From Lentiprolixibacter aurantiacus (GTDB lineage Bacteria > Bacteroidota > Bacteroidia > Flavobacteriales > Flavobacteriaceae), in the NCBI RefSeq assembly GCF_026241225.1, contig NZ_JAPFQP010000001.1:868001-932000 (forward strand): a stretch of 64,000 bases of DNA. The letters are read 5' to 3'. Positions 36,157-45,504 of the stretch are shown here, piece after piece. The notes beneath the pieces are model-generated. The model did no database searches, had not been told where the DNA came from, and saw only the letters and a list, made by a program, of their open reading frames with translations. A program made the translations under genes and the position numbers. The stretch's first letter is position 1. Each line of letters begins with the position of its first letter.

Positions 36157-36478
36157 CGGTAGTTAATACTATTTTATACTATTATAGTATTCCAAATTAA
36201 GCGTTATAATGCAATTAGAAGCATACTAATTAGCATTAAATTTCATAGTTGAAATTTGATTTATTTATTATTTCCAATAGGGTCGTTTTGATAAAACTAC
36301 TAAATCAACAGTGGCAATTCTAGTTTAAGATTACAATTATCTTTTTACAGAATTATTCTTGATCAGTATAACAGGATTGTGTAAAATAAGGGATTACTTA
36401 CTGAAGCAAATTGCCATTTATAGTGCTTAAAAAATTTTCGGTATAGTTCTTTGCATTATTTGGAAATAATGTTGAAAC
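36157..36478. other. AT-rich intergenic region, no gene seen
   Basis: This 322-base stretch between the small DUF5681-like gene and the end of mcrC holds only the palindrome at 36165-36191. Every reading frame is broken by stops, and no RNA fold or terminator stood out. Confidence 0.5.
36165..36191. promoter_or_regulatory. Palindrome upstream of the DUF5681-like gene
   Basis: ATACTAT-T-ATAGTAT (36176-36190) is a perfect inverted repeat with 7-base arms. An additional ATACTAT half-site at 36166-36172 is in direct orientation. It is likely an operator, given its position just ahead of the start codon. Confidence 0.5.
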
Positions 36479-37729
36479 CTAAATTTCAAGTAATTCAATA
36501 ACTTTTTGCCCAATATCCATGCTTAATTTATTTGAATCTGTATCGATAACGGAAACAAATCCAATCTTGCATTGGTGTTGCATTCGTTGCATTTGTTTAT
36601 CCCTTCCTTCTATATAGTCTTTATTGTTATAATTGGCAAATTCTTCACTGAGGGTCTCGTCACCAGGATAAAGCAACAGTCCCTTTTTGGCTTTCCAAAA
36701 TCGGCAATAAGAGTATATCTGCTTTAGATCATTGTTTGATACAGATGTTTCCAATGGAAGTTTCCACTTTGTATCTATGACATATGTATCATTACCTTTA
36801 GATAAAATTATATCAGGCTCTAGATATTTATTGTTCCAAAAATTTTTCTTTTGATGTGTTTGAATTCCTATACCTTTCTCAAGGCATACTTTTCTTAGTT
36901 GTAAACCAACAAATTCTTCCCACAGTTTGTTCATATCAAAGAGAATGGATAGAATCCTTTCTTCGCCAGTCTCGATGTCCGGAGAACTATTGCTTATAAT
37001 TAGTTTGGCAAGTTCAAGGGCGTACTCATACTCCTTAGTCTTCCTATTCAATACAACTTTAGTTAGATGCTTGGAATTTATTTCTAAAGGATCAGAAATA
37101 GGAAAGTTTAGTGATATTCGCTTGCATTGATCAAAAAGGTAAGACCCCTTTGAGAAAAATGATACTATTTGTAAGGCCTTTAATAGTATTTGATGCAATA
37201 AATGATTAGCATCATAAACTTGATGTGTTGTATAAAAGCGTTCTTTGTGGATAAGGTTGTAACGGATATTGCCTGCAAAATCTAATTTGCCTTTTAAAGC
37301 CTTTGTGTTACTGGTCTCTTTTCTATACTGCTTAACTAGCCCCAAACGAATCAACCTATCTAATTCATTGAGATATATCTCAAAATAAACATAAAGTAAA
37401 TTGAGGTTTTGTTTTTCTACTAATCCTGGACCAAATGGTGTAGCCTTTAATTGATTACAGAAGGATAGCATTTTGAGCAGTTTCCCACGCCATTTCCCGT
37501 CCTTGTCATTCTTGTCGGCCTTAGGATTGATCTCAATACTCAATCCATCAATCTGTATGACACCAACATATTGATTGAACTTAACACCTCTTGGAATTGG
37601 TTGGAAAAAGTTAGTCTGATATTGGTCATTTAAAGCCAGTAATTTCTCAAGGTGGCTATCTGTAAAACCTTTGTCACCAACATATAAGCGTTGATGCTCG
37701 AAAACTGATATTTTTTCGATAAATGACAA
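36479..37729 (-). CDS. mcrC: McrC-like restriction endonuclease subunit
   Basis: McrC is the nuclease partner of the GTPase McrB. The 416-residue protein has the N-terminal beta domain (GVIQIDGLSIEINPK) and a C-terminal PD-(D/E)XK core (NKYLEPDIILSKG, then TYVIDTKWKLP) with the catalytic Asp/Asp-x-Lys arrangement. No ATG is available: the frame opens with TTG at 37729, directly after the mcrB stop (TAATTG), so translation depends on coupling. It is the last gene of a four-gene operon with two DNA methyltransferases. Confidence 0.88.
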   Translation of the reverse strand: MSFIEKISVFEHQRLYVGDKGFTDSHLEKLLALNDQYQTNFFQPIPRGVKFNQYVGVIQIDGLSIEINPKADKNDKDGKWRGKLLKMLSFCNQLKATPFGPGLVEKQNLNLLYVYFEIYLNELDRLIRLGLVKQYRKETSNTKALKGKLDFAGNIRYNLIHKERFYTTHQVYDANHLLHQILLKALQIVSFFSKGSYLFDQCKRISLNFPISDPLEINSKHLTKVVLNRKTKEYEYALELAKLIISNSSPDIETGEERILSILFDMNKLWEEFVGLQLRKVCLEKGIGIQTHQKKNFWNNKYLEPDIILSKGNDTYVIDTKWKLPLETSVSNNDLKQIYSYCRFWKAKKGLLLYPGDETLSEEFANYNNKDYIEGRDKQMQRMQHQCKIGFVSVIDTDSNKLSMDIGQKVIELLEI

Positions 37730-39949
37730 TTAGGCCATATCTTCTGAAGGAGTATTTAATAACTTTTCTACAGCAGGCATTATCTCTTCTGCTGAAACTT
37801 CCTTTATTAAATACGACGGTTTCTGTTTATAGCGATCTTCATCTCCTTCATATACAAAAGGGGCGAACTTTTTATTTTGATTGATAATCTTATCAATGAA
37901 CCCATCTCCTAGAACTAATCCAATTTTACCATAGTCACCGTAGAAGTATTCTTGTAATAAAGGAATTATACTGTTCTTAAAAGTATTAGCAAGGTCTTCT
38001 TTTGTTTTTACGTTGATGAAATATGCGTGCCCAATTAAATGATCTTTATCTAAAAGTAGCCCTATATTATTATTTATGCCCTTAAGTATATCTGATACTT
38101 TAATTCCTTCAATTTCTTGCCGTATTACTGAAAGATCAGGGGGCATTTCTATAAATTCAAATCTCCTCCTTAATGCCGTATCCAAGGCTTCAACACTCCT
38201 ATCAGCCGTATTCATAGTTCCATAAATATCAACATTGGATGGAACTGTAAATGTTTTTTTTGAATAAGGGAGTTTAATAGGCAATTCATTCGATTTACCT
38301 TGTCTTTTATCTTTTTCTATTGAGGTTATGAGTTCGCCAAATATTTGGGAGACATTTCCTCGATTGATTTCATCAATGAAAATGGCGTACCTGTTATTTG
38401 GATCTCCTTCGGCCCTCCCGCACAGTTCTTTAAAAATCCCTGGGACTACATCATAACCTAAATCACCCGCTACTTCTTCTCCATCATCAAGCATGATTGG
38501 TTTTATACCTTCTATAAAATCTTCATAACTATATGATTGGTGGAAGGTTATGAACTCATACCTTTTTACAGGTTTTCCAGGTTCAGGTTCAAAATTGTCT
38601 ACACCTGTTTTAATTTCAATTATTTCTGGGCACTGGTCATGAACATTATTTTCTAAGATTTTCCATTCACCATCTTCCATCTTATTAAATATTAATGGTG
38701 AGAACCTTTTTGCGACATTAACTGTTTCGGATTCTAAGATTGTATGTGTCTGAAGTTGTCCCCATATTGTGTTGCTCAGTGTTTTTATTTTTTGAGTCCT
38801 TTGTTTCTCAACAATCCATCTATTATCAATTAGTTGGCTTACCTTGGATTTACCTTCTTCCAATAATGCTATGGCAATTACCTGCCACCAACTCAATTCT
38901 TGAACAACAGATTGGAAGTTTTCTTCCGGTGACAACCTATCTTCTGTGGTAGTATATATAGGAAAGTAATCGTTTTTTAGCCTATATGTTTTTCCGGTTC
39001 CTGGTGGGCCGTAAAGTATTAAGTTTATTGGGTCTTTACTGGCAGGATATTCACCTTCCGCTACTTCTTTTTGTGCTTCTACTTTTAAACTTTTTGGGGA
39101 TAGGTTTAATGAAGTATTTACGCGTTTAAGATATTGAGTAAGTGCATCATTTAAACCTTCCTTGATTATAAAGCCGTCCTGAGGGGATTTGCCTAGGTAA
39201 TAATTGAAATTTTCGCTTACAGCACTTTTTAAGACTCTAAATGGTCCGACGGCTCCTTCAATATCTATGTCATCTACTGTATCGCCATTTACTAATTTTG
39301 AATAGATTCCTTCTTGTTGGAAAATTATTTCACCTTCGTCCAATCGTATTTTATATATAGTTTCTTCTGAAAATACAGTTAAGACCCTTCTAAGTTTATC
39401 TTCTAAACCTCCATCAGGAAGGTTTTGGTTAGTGATAAGATTAAACAACAGATTTTTACCTTCTTCTGTTAATTGATTAGCATTATTTAAGAACATGCAA
39501 TCGATAATATCCAAATTGCTAGAGAATTCAAGTGATTTGGCAAATCTATCACCACCTGTTCTTTCTTTACTTTCAGGTAGAGTATCGTCTGTGAAATAAA
39601 CCTTGGCAAGTTTCCAAAAAAGTTCAATTGTAACTTGAAGAGGTTCGAGTTGTTTTTTAAAAAGGGGTGAATCGTTGATCAGGTCTATAAAGTCATTGTC
39701 CGCAATACCAGAATTTTGTAATTGAACCCTATAAAAGTCTAATAGAGGGTCATTTAATTCAGATTTTAAACGAATTTGAGTATTATTATCGGAAACAAAT
39801 TCTTCTGAATACTCAAGAGTACTATTGCCAAATTTATATAATGTAAAGAGTGATCCGAATAATTGGGCCAAATTGTTCATTGAAGATTTAATACCCAATC
39901 GCAAATTTAAACCCTCCCTAGGAGTGATTTTAACTGGTCCTACTTTCAT
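37730..39949 (-). CDS. mcrB: McrB-like AAA+ GTPase of a restriction system
   Basis: This is the GTP-driven motor and DNA-recognition subunit that loads McrC. The 739-residue protein has a long N-terminal region (1-300), presumably for DNA recognition; I recognise no family in it. The AAA+ core follows: Walker A GPPGTGKT at 314-321, a Walker B-like FIDEINRGNVSQIFGELI near 530 and the McrB GTP signature MNTADRSVEALDTALRRRF near 585. Its ATG overlaps the stop of the C5-methyltransferase gene by 4 bases (ATGA). Confidence 0.9.
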   Translation of the reverse strand: MKVGPVKITPREGLNLRLGIKSSMNNLAQLFGSLFTLYKFGNSTLEYSEEFVSDNNTQIRLKSELNDPLLDFYRVQLQNSGIADNDFIDLINDSPLFKKQLEPLQVTIELFWKLAKVYFTDDTLPESKERTGGDRFAKSLEFSSNLDIIDCMFLNNANQLTEEGKNLLFNLITNQNLPDGGLEDKLRRVLTVFSEETIYKIRLDEGEIIFQQEGIYSKLVNGDTVDDIDIEGAVGPFRVLKSAVSENFNYYLGKSPQDGFIIKEGLNDALTQYLKRVNTSLNLSPKSLKVEAQKEVAEGEYPASKDPINLILYGPPGTGKTYRLKNDYFPIYTTTEDRLSPEENFQSVVQELSWWQVIAIALLEEGKSKVSQLIDNRWIVEKQRTQKIKTLSNTIWGQLQTHTILESETVNVAKRFSPLIFNKMEDGEWKILENNVHDQCPEIIEIKTGVDNFEPEPGKPVKRYEFITFHQSYSYEDFIEGIKPIMLDDGEEVAGDLGYDVVPGIFKELCGRAEGDPNNRYAIFIDEINRGNVSQIFGELITSIEKDKRQGKSNELPIKLPYSKKTFTVPSNVDIYGTMNTADRSVEALDTALRRRFEFIEMPPDLSVIRQEIEGIKVSDILKGINNNIGLLLDKDHLIGHAYFINVKTKEDLANTFKNSIIPLLQEYFYGDYGKIGLVLGDGFIDKIINQNKKFAPFVYEGDEDRYKQKPSYLIKEVSAEEIMPAVEKLLNTPSEDMA

Positions 39950-41004
39950 TTGTTTTCGTTCAAGTGAATGATATTTGCAATTTCTGCCGCTAACATAGGC
40001 GGAACCGCATTTCCCACTTGTTTCATCTGGGAAGACTTCGTCCCATAAAATAAAAATCGATCAGGGAAAGATTGTATTCTGGCGGCTTCACGAACGGTTA
40101 AGCAACGGTTTAATATGGGATGTGTGAATAACCCTGAAGAAGGGGTATCAAATCTTGTAGTAATTGTTGCGGCTATTCCATCCTCATCTAAACGTGACCA
40201 TGTGCCACTATAAATTGACTTAGTCCTGTGCTCTTCCGGAAGTACTTCCTTGCCCTTGCCTTTTGGTATTAAAGAAAGCCTTTGAAGGGCAATTTCAGAG
40301 TGCTTAGTTGAAATATGGTTGAAAATACCTTCTGAACCGGACCTCATGATTTTTTGATAAACAGAAGTTGCAGGCTTTTCATAATCGAAATATTGATGGC
40401 CTTCGCCAGACTCAATAAAAGGAAGGTCATAAATTGCCTCCTTTATTGTCGTTACTTGATTATTTGGACTAGGAAAAGGTAACATAGTTCCATCCATAGA
40501 CCCTAGGAAAAAAGCCCGTCTGCGATTCTGAGGGACTCCGAAATCAGAAGCATTAAGAGTTTCGGCGTTTACGGTATATCCAAGTTCATTAAAACCTTGA
40601 ATTATCTGCTCTTTAAAAAAACCATTGGCAGTAGATAGAATATTAGGAACATTCTCAAGAACAAAATATTTGGGCCTAAATATGTCAACAGCATCTATGA
40701 ACCTCTTGAAAAGATAGTTCCGTTGGTCATTTATACTTAACCTTTTTCCCTTTTGAGAAAAACCTTGACATGGGGGACCTCCAACAATAACATCAATCTT
40801 GCCATATGAATCTTTTAACCTTTCTAAGTTGATCTCTCTAATATCTTCATTGATGACAGATGTATTAGGATGGTTTAATTCATAGGACTTTGAAATTTCT
40901 TTATCGTATTCAATGGCAAAGGCCACTTCAAACCCCTTTGAAATGAATCCTTGTGAAAGCCCACCAACACCGGAGAATAGGTCTGCTACTTTTAGACTAG
41001 CCAT
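39946..41004 (-). CDS. DNA (cytosine-C5) methyltransferase
   Basis: This 352-residue m5C methyltransferase has the motifs in normal order. Motif I is DLFSGVGGLSQGF (8-20), motif IV GGPPCQGFS with catalytic Cys79 and motif VI ENVPNI. Motif VIII is QNRRRAFF, and motifs IX/X are LTVREAARIQSFPD and QVGNAVPP. It overlaps mcrB downstream (4 bases) and the adenine-type methyltransferase upstream (8 bases). The linkage suggests it protects host sites from McrBC cleavage rather than acting alone. The target site cannot be read from the sequence. Confidence 0.93.
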   Translation of the reverse strand: MASLKVADLFSGVGGLSQGFISKGFEVAFAIEYDKEISKSYELNHPNTSVINEDIREINLERLKDSYGKIDVIVGGPPCQGFSQKGKRLSINDQRNYLFKRFIDAVDIFRPKYFVLENVPNILSTANGFFKEQIIQGFNELGYTVNAETLNASDFGVPQNRRRAFFLGSMDGTMLPFPSPNNQVTTIKEAIYDLPFIESGEGHQYFDYEKPATSVYQKIMRSGSEGIFNHISTKHSEIALQRLSLIPKGKGKEVLPEEHRTKSIYSGTWSRLDEDGIAATITTRFDTPSSGLFTHPILNRCLTVREAARIQSFPDRFLFYGTKSSQMKQVGNAVPPMLAAEIANIIHLNENK

Positions 41005-41851
41005 TTACAATTCTTGATTTAGACAGTTCATAGTAATCATTATCCAAATCGATTCCGATAAAACGCCGATTAAGCCTTTTTGATGATACGCCAGTTGTTC
41101 CACTACCCATAAAAGGATCAACCACGACATCGTTGATATTGGAAAGATGCTTGATTAAATGTGAAATTAGTTTAGTAGGCTTTTGTGTGGGATGCTTGCC
41201 AAAACCTTTTTCCTTTGTTGTGGTGAGGGAACTTTCAAAGAAATCATGCACAACTTTCCCTTCGTTATTGAAAGTTCCAGAAGTATCGTTATTTATAAAG
41301 TAAATCCAGCCCTCCGTCGAATTTACAAAGTGTATATTCATATTTCTGGGCATGGGATTGGTTTTATGCCATACTCCTGTTGTCTTATAGTAGAATTTAT
41401 ATTTAGAAGCAAGTTTAACTATTGTTTCCACCTTCATGAGCGACATAAAAATAAGTAATGCGCCCCCCTTTTTTAAGATACGAGCGCTTTCCCTAAGAAA
41501 TTTATCCATCTGCTCTTCCCATTCCTCTTGGGAAAGGTTATCCCAACCGGCATATGCAAACTGATTTTCTCTCATTTTAACCAAGTTCGTATTCCTTTTG
41601 TGCATGAAATTACCCAAATTGTAAGGGGGATCGGTTAAAACTAGGTCAACGGATGACTCATTGATTTTACCTAATAGATCAATGCAATCCCCTTTAGCAA
41701 GAATGGATCTATCTAGGATAGGTTCAAACTTTATATTCTCATTATTAGATGATAATTTATCAATATTGATAACATCACTAAATAGTGAAAATGGGCTAAT
41801 TTCGGATCCATTGGTTGCAATCTTCGTATTTTCATATACTTCTTCAATCAT
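40997..41851 (-). CDS. DNA adenine-N6 methyltransferase (beta class)
   Basis: The ATG at 41851 (MIEEVYEN) is preferred to a TTG three codons upstream; it gives 284 residues. Motif IV, DLVLTDPPYN near residue 75, comes before motif I, DPFMGSGTTGVSSKRLNRRFIGID near 250. This order defines the beta class, and DPPY favours adenine-N6 over cytosine-N4. It is the first gene of the operon with the C5 methyltransferase, mcrB and mcrC. Two modification activities of different chemistry with an McrBC pair is unlike a solitary type IV system. Confidence 0.9.
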   Translation of the reverse strand: MIEEVYENTKIATNGSEISPFSLFSDVINIDKLSSNNENIKFEPILDRSILAKGDCIDLLGKINESSVDLVLTDPPYNLGNFMHKRNTNLVKMRENQFAYAGWDNLSQEEWEEQMDKFLRESARILKKGGALLIFMSLMKVETIVKLASKYKFYYKTTGVWHKTNPMPRNMNIHFVNSTEGWIYFINNDTSGTFNNEGKVVHDFFESSLTTTKEKGFGKHPTQKPTKLISHLIKHLSNINDVVVDPFMGSGTTGVSSKRLNRRFIGIDLDNDYYELSKSRIVNG

Positions 41852-42008
41852 TTGGCACAAATAGAATTTGGAATTTGAAAATATGTTTTTAAAGGTAAAT
41901 TGACATCCCTGGTAATGGAAAGATATTTAAAAGTTACAAACATGGCAAGAATCAAAATGAATTGAAAATATAGTTCCGCAGATGTAGAATAGTGACCTAA
42001 TTGGATTA

Positions 42009-42296
42009 ATGAATAATATAGAAATAATGAAAAAAGCACCCAAACTTGAAAATAGCATTCTTGATGGTGTGATCAAAGTGGTATTTGATGGTCAAGGAGA
42101 GATCACTACCTATACCCGAAAATCTGAGGATTTGTGGGAGTGTGAATACTGCCGTAAGCCAGGCAAATGTGAAGAATGGGAGAGCCTTGACAGCCAAGGT
42201 GTTAAGAGAGAACTGGAGGTATTTATGGTTATGTATAGCAGGAACTTGGAAATAAATGGAAAAAAGGGGGAGAGAGTAATTTCAATTCATGAGTAA
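42009..42296 (+). CDS. Small unrecognised protein with a Cys cluster
   Basis: I do not recognise this 95-residue protein. It has CEYCRKPGKCEEW near residues 44-58, which could hold a metal, in a mostly charged chain. It lies alone between the methyltransferase operon (divergent) and the GIY-YIG gene (convergent). A second ATG at 42027 is an alternative start. Confidence 0.5.
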   Translation: MNNIEIMKKAPKLENSILDGVIKVVFDGQGEITTYTRKSEDLWECEYCRKPGKCEEWESLDSQGVKRELEVFMVMYSRNLEINGKKGERVISIHE

Positions 42297-42332
42297 ATAG
42301 AACTAATTAATTTTCTTAATACCCTTTTTCAT

Positions 42333-43385
42333 TTAATGATATCTTCTATAGGTCTTACCTTCAATTACTCTCTTCACTTGGGCTTGATTTATAGCCTTAA
42401 TTTCTTTAGTAATTTTTTCTAAAGACCATCCTTTTCCATTTAGTTCACGGATTAATAATACCTGTTCACGTGATAAAGTTTTCGGTCTTGCTTCAATTAT
42501 TTTTAGATAATATTCATCATCTTTCCATAATTCAGCAATAAATGGATTTGGAACTCCTTTCCTGCGATTTTGTTTGGCGTATTTTGCAATCGCTCTTTCT
42601 CTTTGCTCAAGTGGAATTTTAACACGATCAGTTATTCTAAGTTTATGAAGAAACTTGAGTCCTTTAAAACCTCCAGGAATCATATTGAGACAATTTGCGT
42701 CTTTACTTAGACTATCAACTTTCTTTTCCTCCCAATCCATTGCCTCTTCATAGGACTGGTTGATTTCCCTTAAGTATGAAGAGAACTGAACATTGTTTTT
42801 CCCTAAACTTTCACGCCATGCCTTATGAAAACTCTTTGCACTACCTCGGCGTATTTCTCCTATATGCTCATTTAATCGTTTAAGCCAATCTCGACTTGTT
42901 ATACCTGCATAATAATAATTATCCGAATCAGAATCATTCCATTGCATTGTTTCCAGGTTAACCTTTTTGTCCATATTATGCGAAACATAATGTATATAAC
43001 ACTGATGACCCTCCCTAGCATTTCCCCAACCTTTCAGTAAATATTGTAAGGGAACTATAATCTTTTGTGAGACTGTATTTCCGAAGTATTGTAACATCAT
43101 GAATTCCGCAGGGGCGCGTCTATCTTCAAGAATTGCTCTGGTGTTGATCACTCTTTCTTGAAAGTCAACGCCCTGCGCAATCTTAATGTGAGAGACGCAA
43201 AGCCTTCTACTTCCTTTACAGCGGATCATGCTCTTCTCATTTGTCTTAATTAAAGACCTTATGGATCCAGGATACTTATTGTTTATTCCGTCAAGGCACT
43301 CATCAAGTCTTTTGAGAGTGGGAAGCCCGTCAGAATCAGGTAAAAGTGCTCGACAATTTTGAACATTAAGATATTTTAGTTTCAT
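42333..43385 (-). CDS. GIY-YIG domain protein with C-terminal DNA-binding-like region
   Basis: The 350-residue protein has an N-terminal region of unknown type. A probable GIY-YIG nuclease core lies at about 128-215: CYIHYV as the GIY strand, then YYAGITSRDWLKRLNEH with Arg170 and His174, and a later acidic residue (YEEAMDWEEKKV). The C-terminal part (REQVLLIRELNGKGWSLEKI, then QAQVKRVIEGKTYRR) looks like a helix-turn-helix of the type seen in homing endonucleases. No intron or intein is nearby. It may be a stand-alone nuclease of the island. Confidence 0.6.
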   Translation of the reverse strand: MKLKYLNVQNCRALLPDSDGLPTLKRLDECLDGINNKYPGSIRSLIKTNEKSMIRCKGSRRLCVSHIKIAQGVDFQERVINTRAILEDRRAPAEFMMLQYFGNTVSQKIIVPLQYLLKGWGNAREGHQCYIHYVSHNMDKKVNLETMQWNDSDSDNYYYAGITSRDWLKRLNEHIGEIRRGSAKSFHKAWRESLGKNNVQFSSYLREINQSYEEAMDWEEKKVDSLSKDANCLNMIPGGFKGLKFLHKLRITDRVKIPLEQRERAIAKYAKQNRRKGVPNPFIAELWKDDEYYLKIIEARPKTLSREQVLLIRELNGKGWSLEKITKEIKAINQAQVKRVIEGKTYRRYH

Positions 43386-43461
43386 AACCAGTTAATTGTA
43401 AGTGGGCAATAGTTATACACTTTAATATAACTTTACCTATAAATCTAATGATCCGAATAAG

Positions 43462-44454
43462 ATGAAAAAGAACCATAAATTAATAATTCTATCGATCCTG
43501 TTCGCTCTAAGTATTTCTGTTTTTAGTCAAGATAAGGAGTATTCATTCATAGAAACAGTTACTCAATCAAGTGCATTTTTGTTTGGATCTGCCAATGAAC
43601 TCAACAAAAAATATCCAGTCGGATCAGGATTTTTTGTTAGCGATAATGGGTTGATTTATCTAATAACTGCAGCCCATCATGCAGATAGTATATCGAAGTC
43701 AAAAACAAGTTATATTAGATATATTAATCAATCCGGCGGTATTTCAGAATTTGAAAAGGTTGAATTTTCGAACCATGAATGGTATTACAATGAAGAATCA
43801 GATTTGGCCATTTTACCTATGAAGAGATCAGGTGTTTTATTCTCAGAATTCCCTATTGGAATTAGTTCGATTGCTATATATAACGAAAAGAAGGCTCCTT
43901 TGCGAAATGAAACTACTTATACTATCGGTTATCCCGATGGTCTAGGAAGGTTTAAAATGGAGCCAATAACATTAAGTGGACGACCGGCAAGTAAATTAAT
44001 CCAATATAGGCTAGATAGTTTAAAAATATATACGGGATATTATCTGGATTCAAATTCTTTCGGTGGCAATAGTGGAGGCCCAGTTGTGACAGTAGATACT
44101 TCTGGAAAACTCAAAGAGTTAGTAGGTGTGGTGTCAGGCTCTAATACTAAATTAAATTTGGCTGTAATCGCCCCTTCTTACTCAATTATGGAAACGATTA
44201 AACGAATTCCAAAGTATTCAGATACTCTTAGAATAAGTTACGATAATGGCAAGCCATTTACATCAATCATATATCAGGAAAATAAGATTATGGAAGTTCA
44301 ATACATTAAGAGTAGTACTGGTATCGATTTGGATAAGGGGAACCTTCGATATGGAAATGGGGAACTTTTACAATATGAATACTTAAATGAAAAACCCGTT
44401 CAGAAATTAATAATTAAAAACGGTGAAATTGTTTCTGTTCAAAGAATCAATTAG
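43462..44454 (+). CDS. Secreted trypsin-like serine protease
   Basis: The 330-residue protein has a signal peptide (LSISVFSQ, cleavage near residue 23) and a trypsin-like fold. The catalytic triad is visible: His72 or His73 in ITAAHHAD, Asp114 in EESDLAILP and Ser204 in GGNSGGPV. After the protease domain comes a beta-rich repeat-like tail (residues 245-330) with pairs such as GKPFTSIIYQENKIMEVQ and GELLQYEYLNEKP. It has its own promoter region and no obvious partner. Its place among restriction genes raises the question of a defence role, but a plain exported protease is just as likely. Confidence 0.8.
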   Translation: MKKNHKLIILSILFALSISVFSQDKEYSFIETVTQSSAFLFGSANELNKKYPVGSGFFVSDNGLIYLITAAHHADSISKSKTSYIRYINQSGGISEFEKVEFSNHEWYYNEESDLAILPMKRSGVLFSEFPIGISSIAIYNEKKAPLRNETTYTIGYPDGLGRFKMEPITLSGRPASKLIQYRLDSLKIYTGYYLDSNSFGGNSGGPVVTVDTSGKLKELVGVVSGSNTKLNLAVIAPSYSIMETIKRIPKYSDTLRISYDNGKPFTSIIYQENKIMEVQYIKSSTGIDLDKGNLRYGNGELLQYEYLNEKPVQKLIIKNGEIVSVQRIN

Positions 44455-44600
44455 ATGATTTAGGTTCAAAGAACAACTAAACAAGTTGGAAACTATTTAA
44501 GAAATTTTTTTCTCAGTATTTCCATTATTATCAACCAATACGTCACATTATTCATGTTATGATTTTCTAATGGATTAGTTAATAAGATAACCTGGAAAAA

Positions 44601-45125
44601 TCAAATATTGCAAATACCAAGGCGAGGGTCTATATTACATAAAGAAACACCAATAAATATAGTAAACCATAATACCAAGAAACCTATTTGAGCAATTTTA
44701 ATTGGAGAATGAACCGATGAATATTCTAAAGTTTTACCTCCATATTCTACGGATAAGGGTTCTTCGTAACTGCCTGATGCTGGATGTTTATTAAATAGAT
44801 TTACATCAATTTCTGCCAATTCAAGAAAGGCATCATTAACCTTTGACGTCCTTTCTTCCCAATATCTAACCCAAAATAAGGATGATTTATAGTACAATAT
44901 CCAACTAATGGATATTAATATGCCAAAAGCGGATATTATCAATTCAAGAATTAATGTAAGGTCTTTAAACGCAATAAACGAACCAACCAATACAACTTGA
45001 ACACCAGTAAATATGGCATTTCTAATCATTTGAATATTTAATTCATTATTTCTTAATCTAATCCCCACATCTAGGTAAGCCCTCAGATTTTCTGTTTCGT
45101 TATTGTTTGACTTTTTCTTCGCCAT
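44601..45125 (-). CDS. Three-helix membrane protein (RipA-like?)
   Basis: The 174-residue protein has a charged N-terminus (MAKKKSNNNETENLRAYLDVG). Two adjacent membrane helices lie at about 38-80 (FTGVQVVLVGSFIAF, LIISAFGILISISWILYY), followed by a cytoplasmic stretch WVRYWEERTSKVNDAF. A third helix sits near the C-terminus (IGFLVLWFTIFIGVSL). The W-x-x-R-Y-W-E-x-R pattern recalls RipA-family membrane proteins, but this is weak. The function is unknown; similar two- to three-helix proteins occur as effectors in defence modules. Confidence 0.6.
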   Translation of the reverse strand: MAKKKSNNNETENLRAYLDVGIRLRNNELNIQMIRNAIFTGVQVVLVGSFIAFKDLTLILELIISAFGILISISWILYYKSSLFWVRYWEERTSKVNDAFLELAEIDVNLFNKHPASGSYEEPLSVEYGGKTLEYSSVHSPIKIAQIGFLVLWFTIFIGVSLCNIDPRLGICNI

Positions 45126-45213
45126 TGCATTTATCCTTTATGAATATTCGTTTTGTTATAATCATACTAATATAATTCATTACCCAATTAAATAGGTGTT
45201 CGTATTGGTTCAA

Positions 45214-45336
45214 TTAAATAGTGGGATGTAAACTGCGATGTGCTCTATATAGGTCTAGATTATGGTAGATAAGAGATTCCGACACATCATAGAGTTTACG
45301 GGCATCTTCATAAAATTGGTTCGAAAATAGTACTTC
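45214..45336 (-). pseudogene. Gene-end remnant in repeat copy A
   Basis: The minus strand is open for 40 codons (peptide start EVLFSNQFYEDARKLYDVSE, end HRSLHPTI) and then stops. Copy B encodes the same peptide with 12 of 40 codons changed, 7 of them silent, the pattern of sequence once under coding constraint. There is no start codon, so it is a fragment. The parent family was not recognised. Confidence 0.55.
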
Positions 45337-45355
45337 AGGGGAGCAGGTAATTTAG

Positions 45356-45388
45356 AAAAAGCCATCCACGAAAGTGGGTGGCTTTTTT
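45356..45388. terminator. Bidirectional terminator at the end of the nos operon
   Basis: GCCATCCAC (45361-45369) pairs with GTGGGTGGC (45374-45382) around GAAA, with T6 on the right and A5 on the left. On the minus strand it can end the transcript leaving nosY. Confidence 0.75.
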
Positions 45389-45504
45389 CATGGGAAAAGT
45401 TGGGTAAGACATCTATCCTAACCTTTCTATAATTTGTTCCGCCCATATGTTTAATAAATTACCCGGATGGTAATTAGATCAATGCAAAGTTGTCGACCCT
45501 GACT

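Larger units (their letters stand above)
45207..45388. repeat. Direct repeat copy A, left border of the nos segment
   Basis: About 120 bases (45207-45345) align with 53891-54030 at high identity. Each copy is followed, after a less similar gap, by the same hairpin (GCCATCCAC/GTGGGTGGC) and T run. The part from GGTTCGA (45318) through AGGGG-AGC and the AAGCCA hairpin follows the same order as the tRNA-Asn T arm, acceptor and terminator at 33087-33144. That suggests a decayed attachment site. Confidence 0.75.

Noticed and set aside
43462-45125. Protease and membrane protein as a named defence system
   Set aside because: The genes face each other, are not co-transcribed, and the protease carries an export signal; no known system has this layout, so no name was given.
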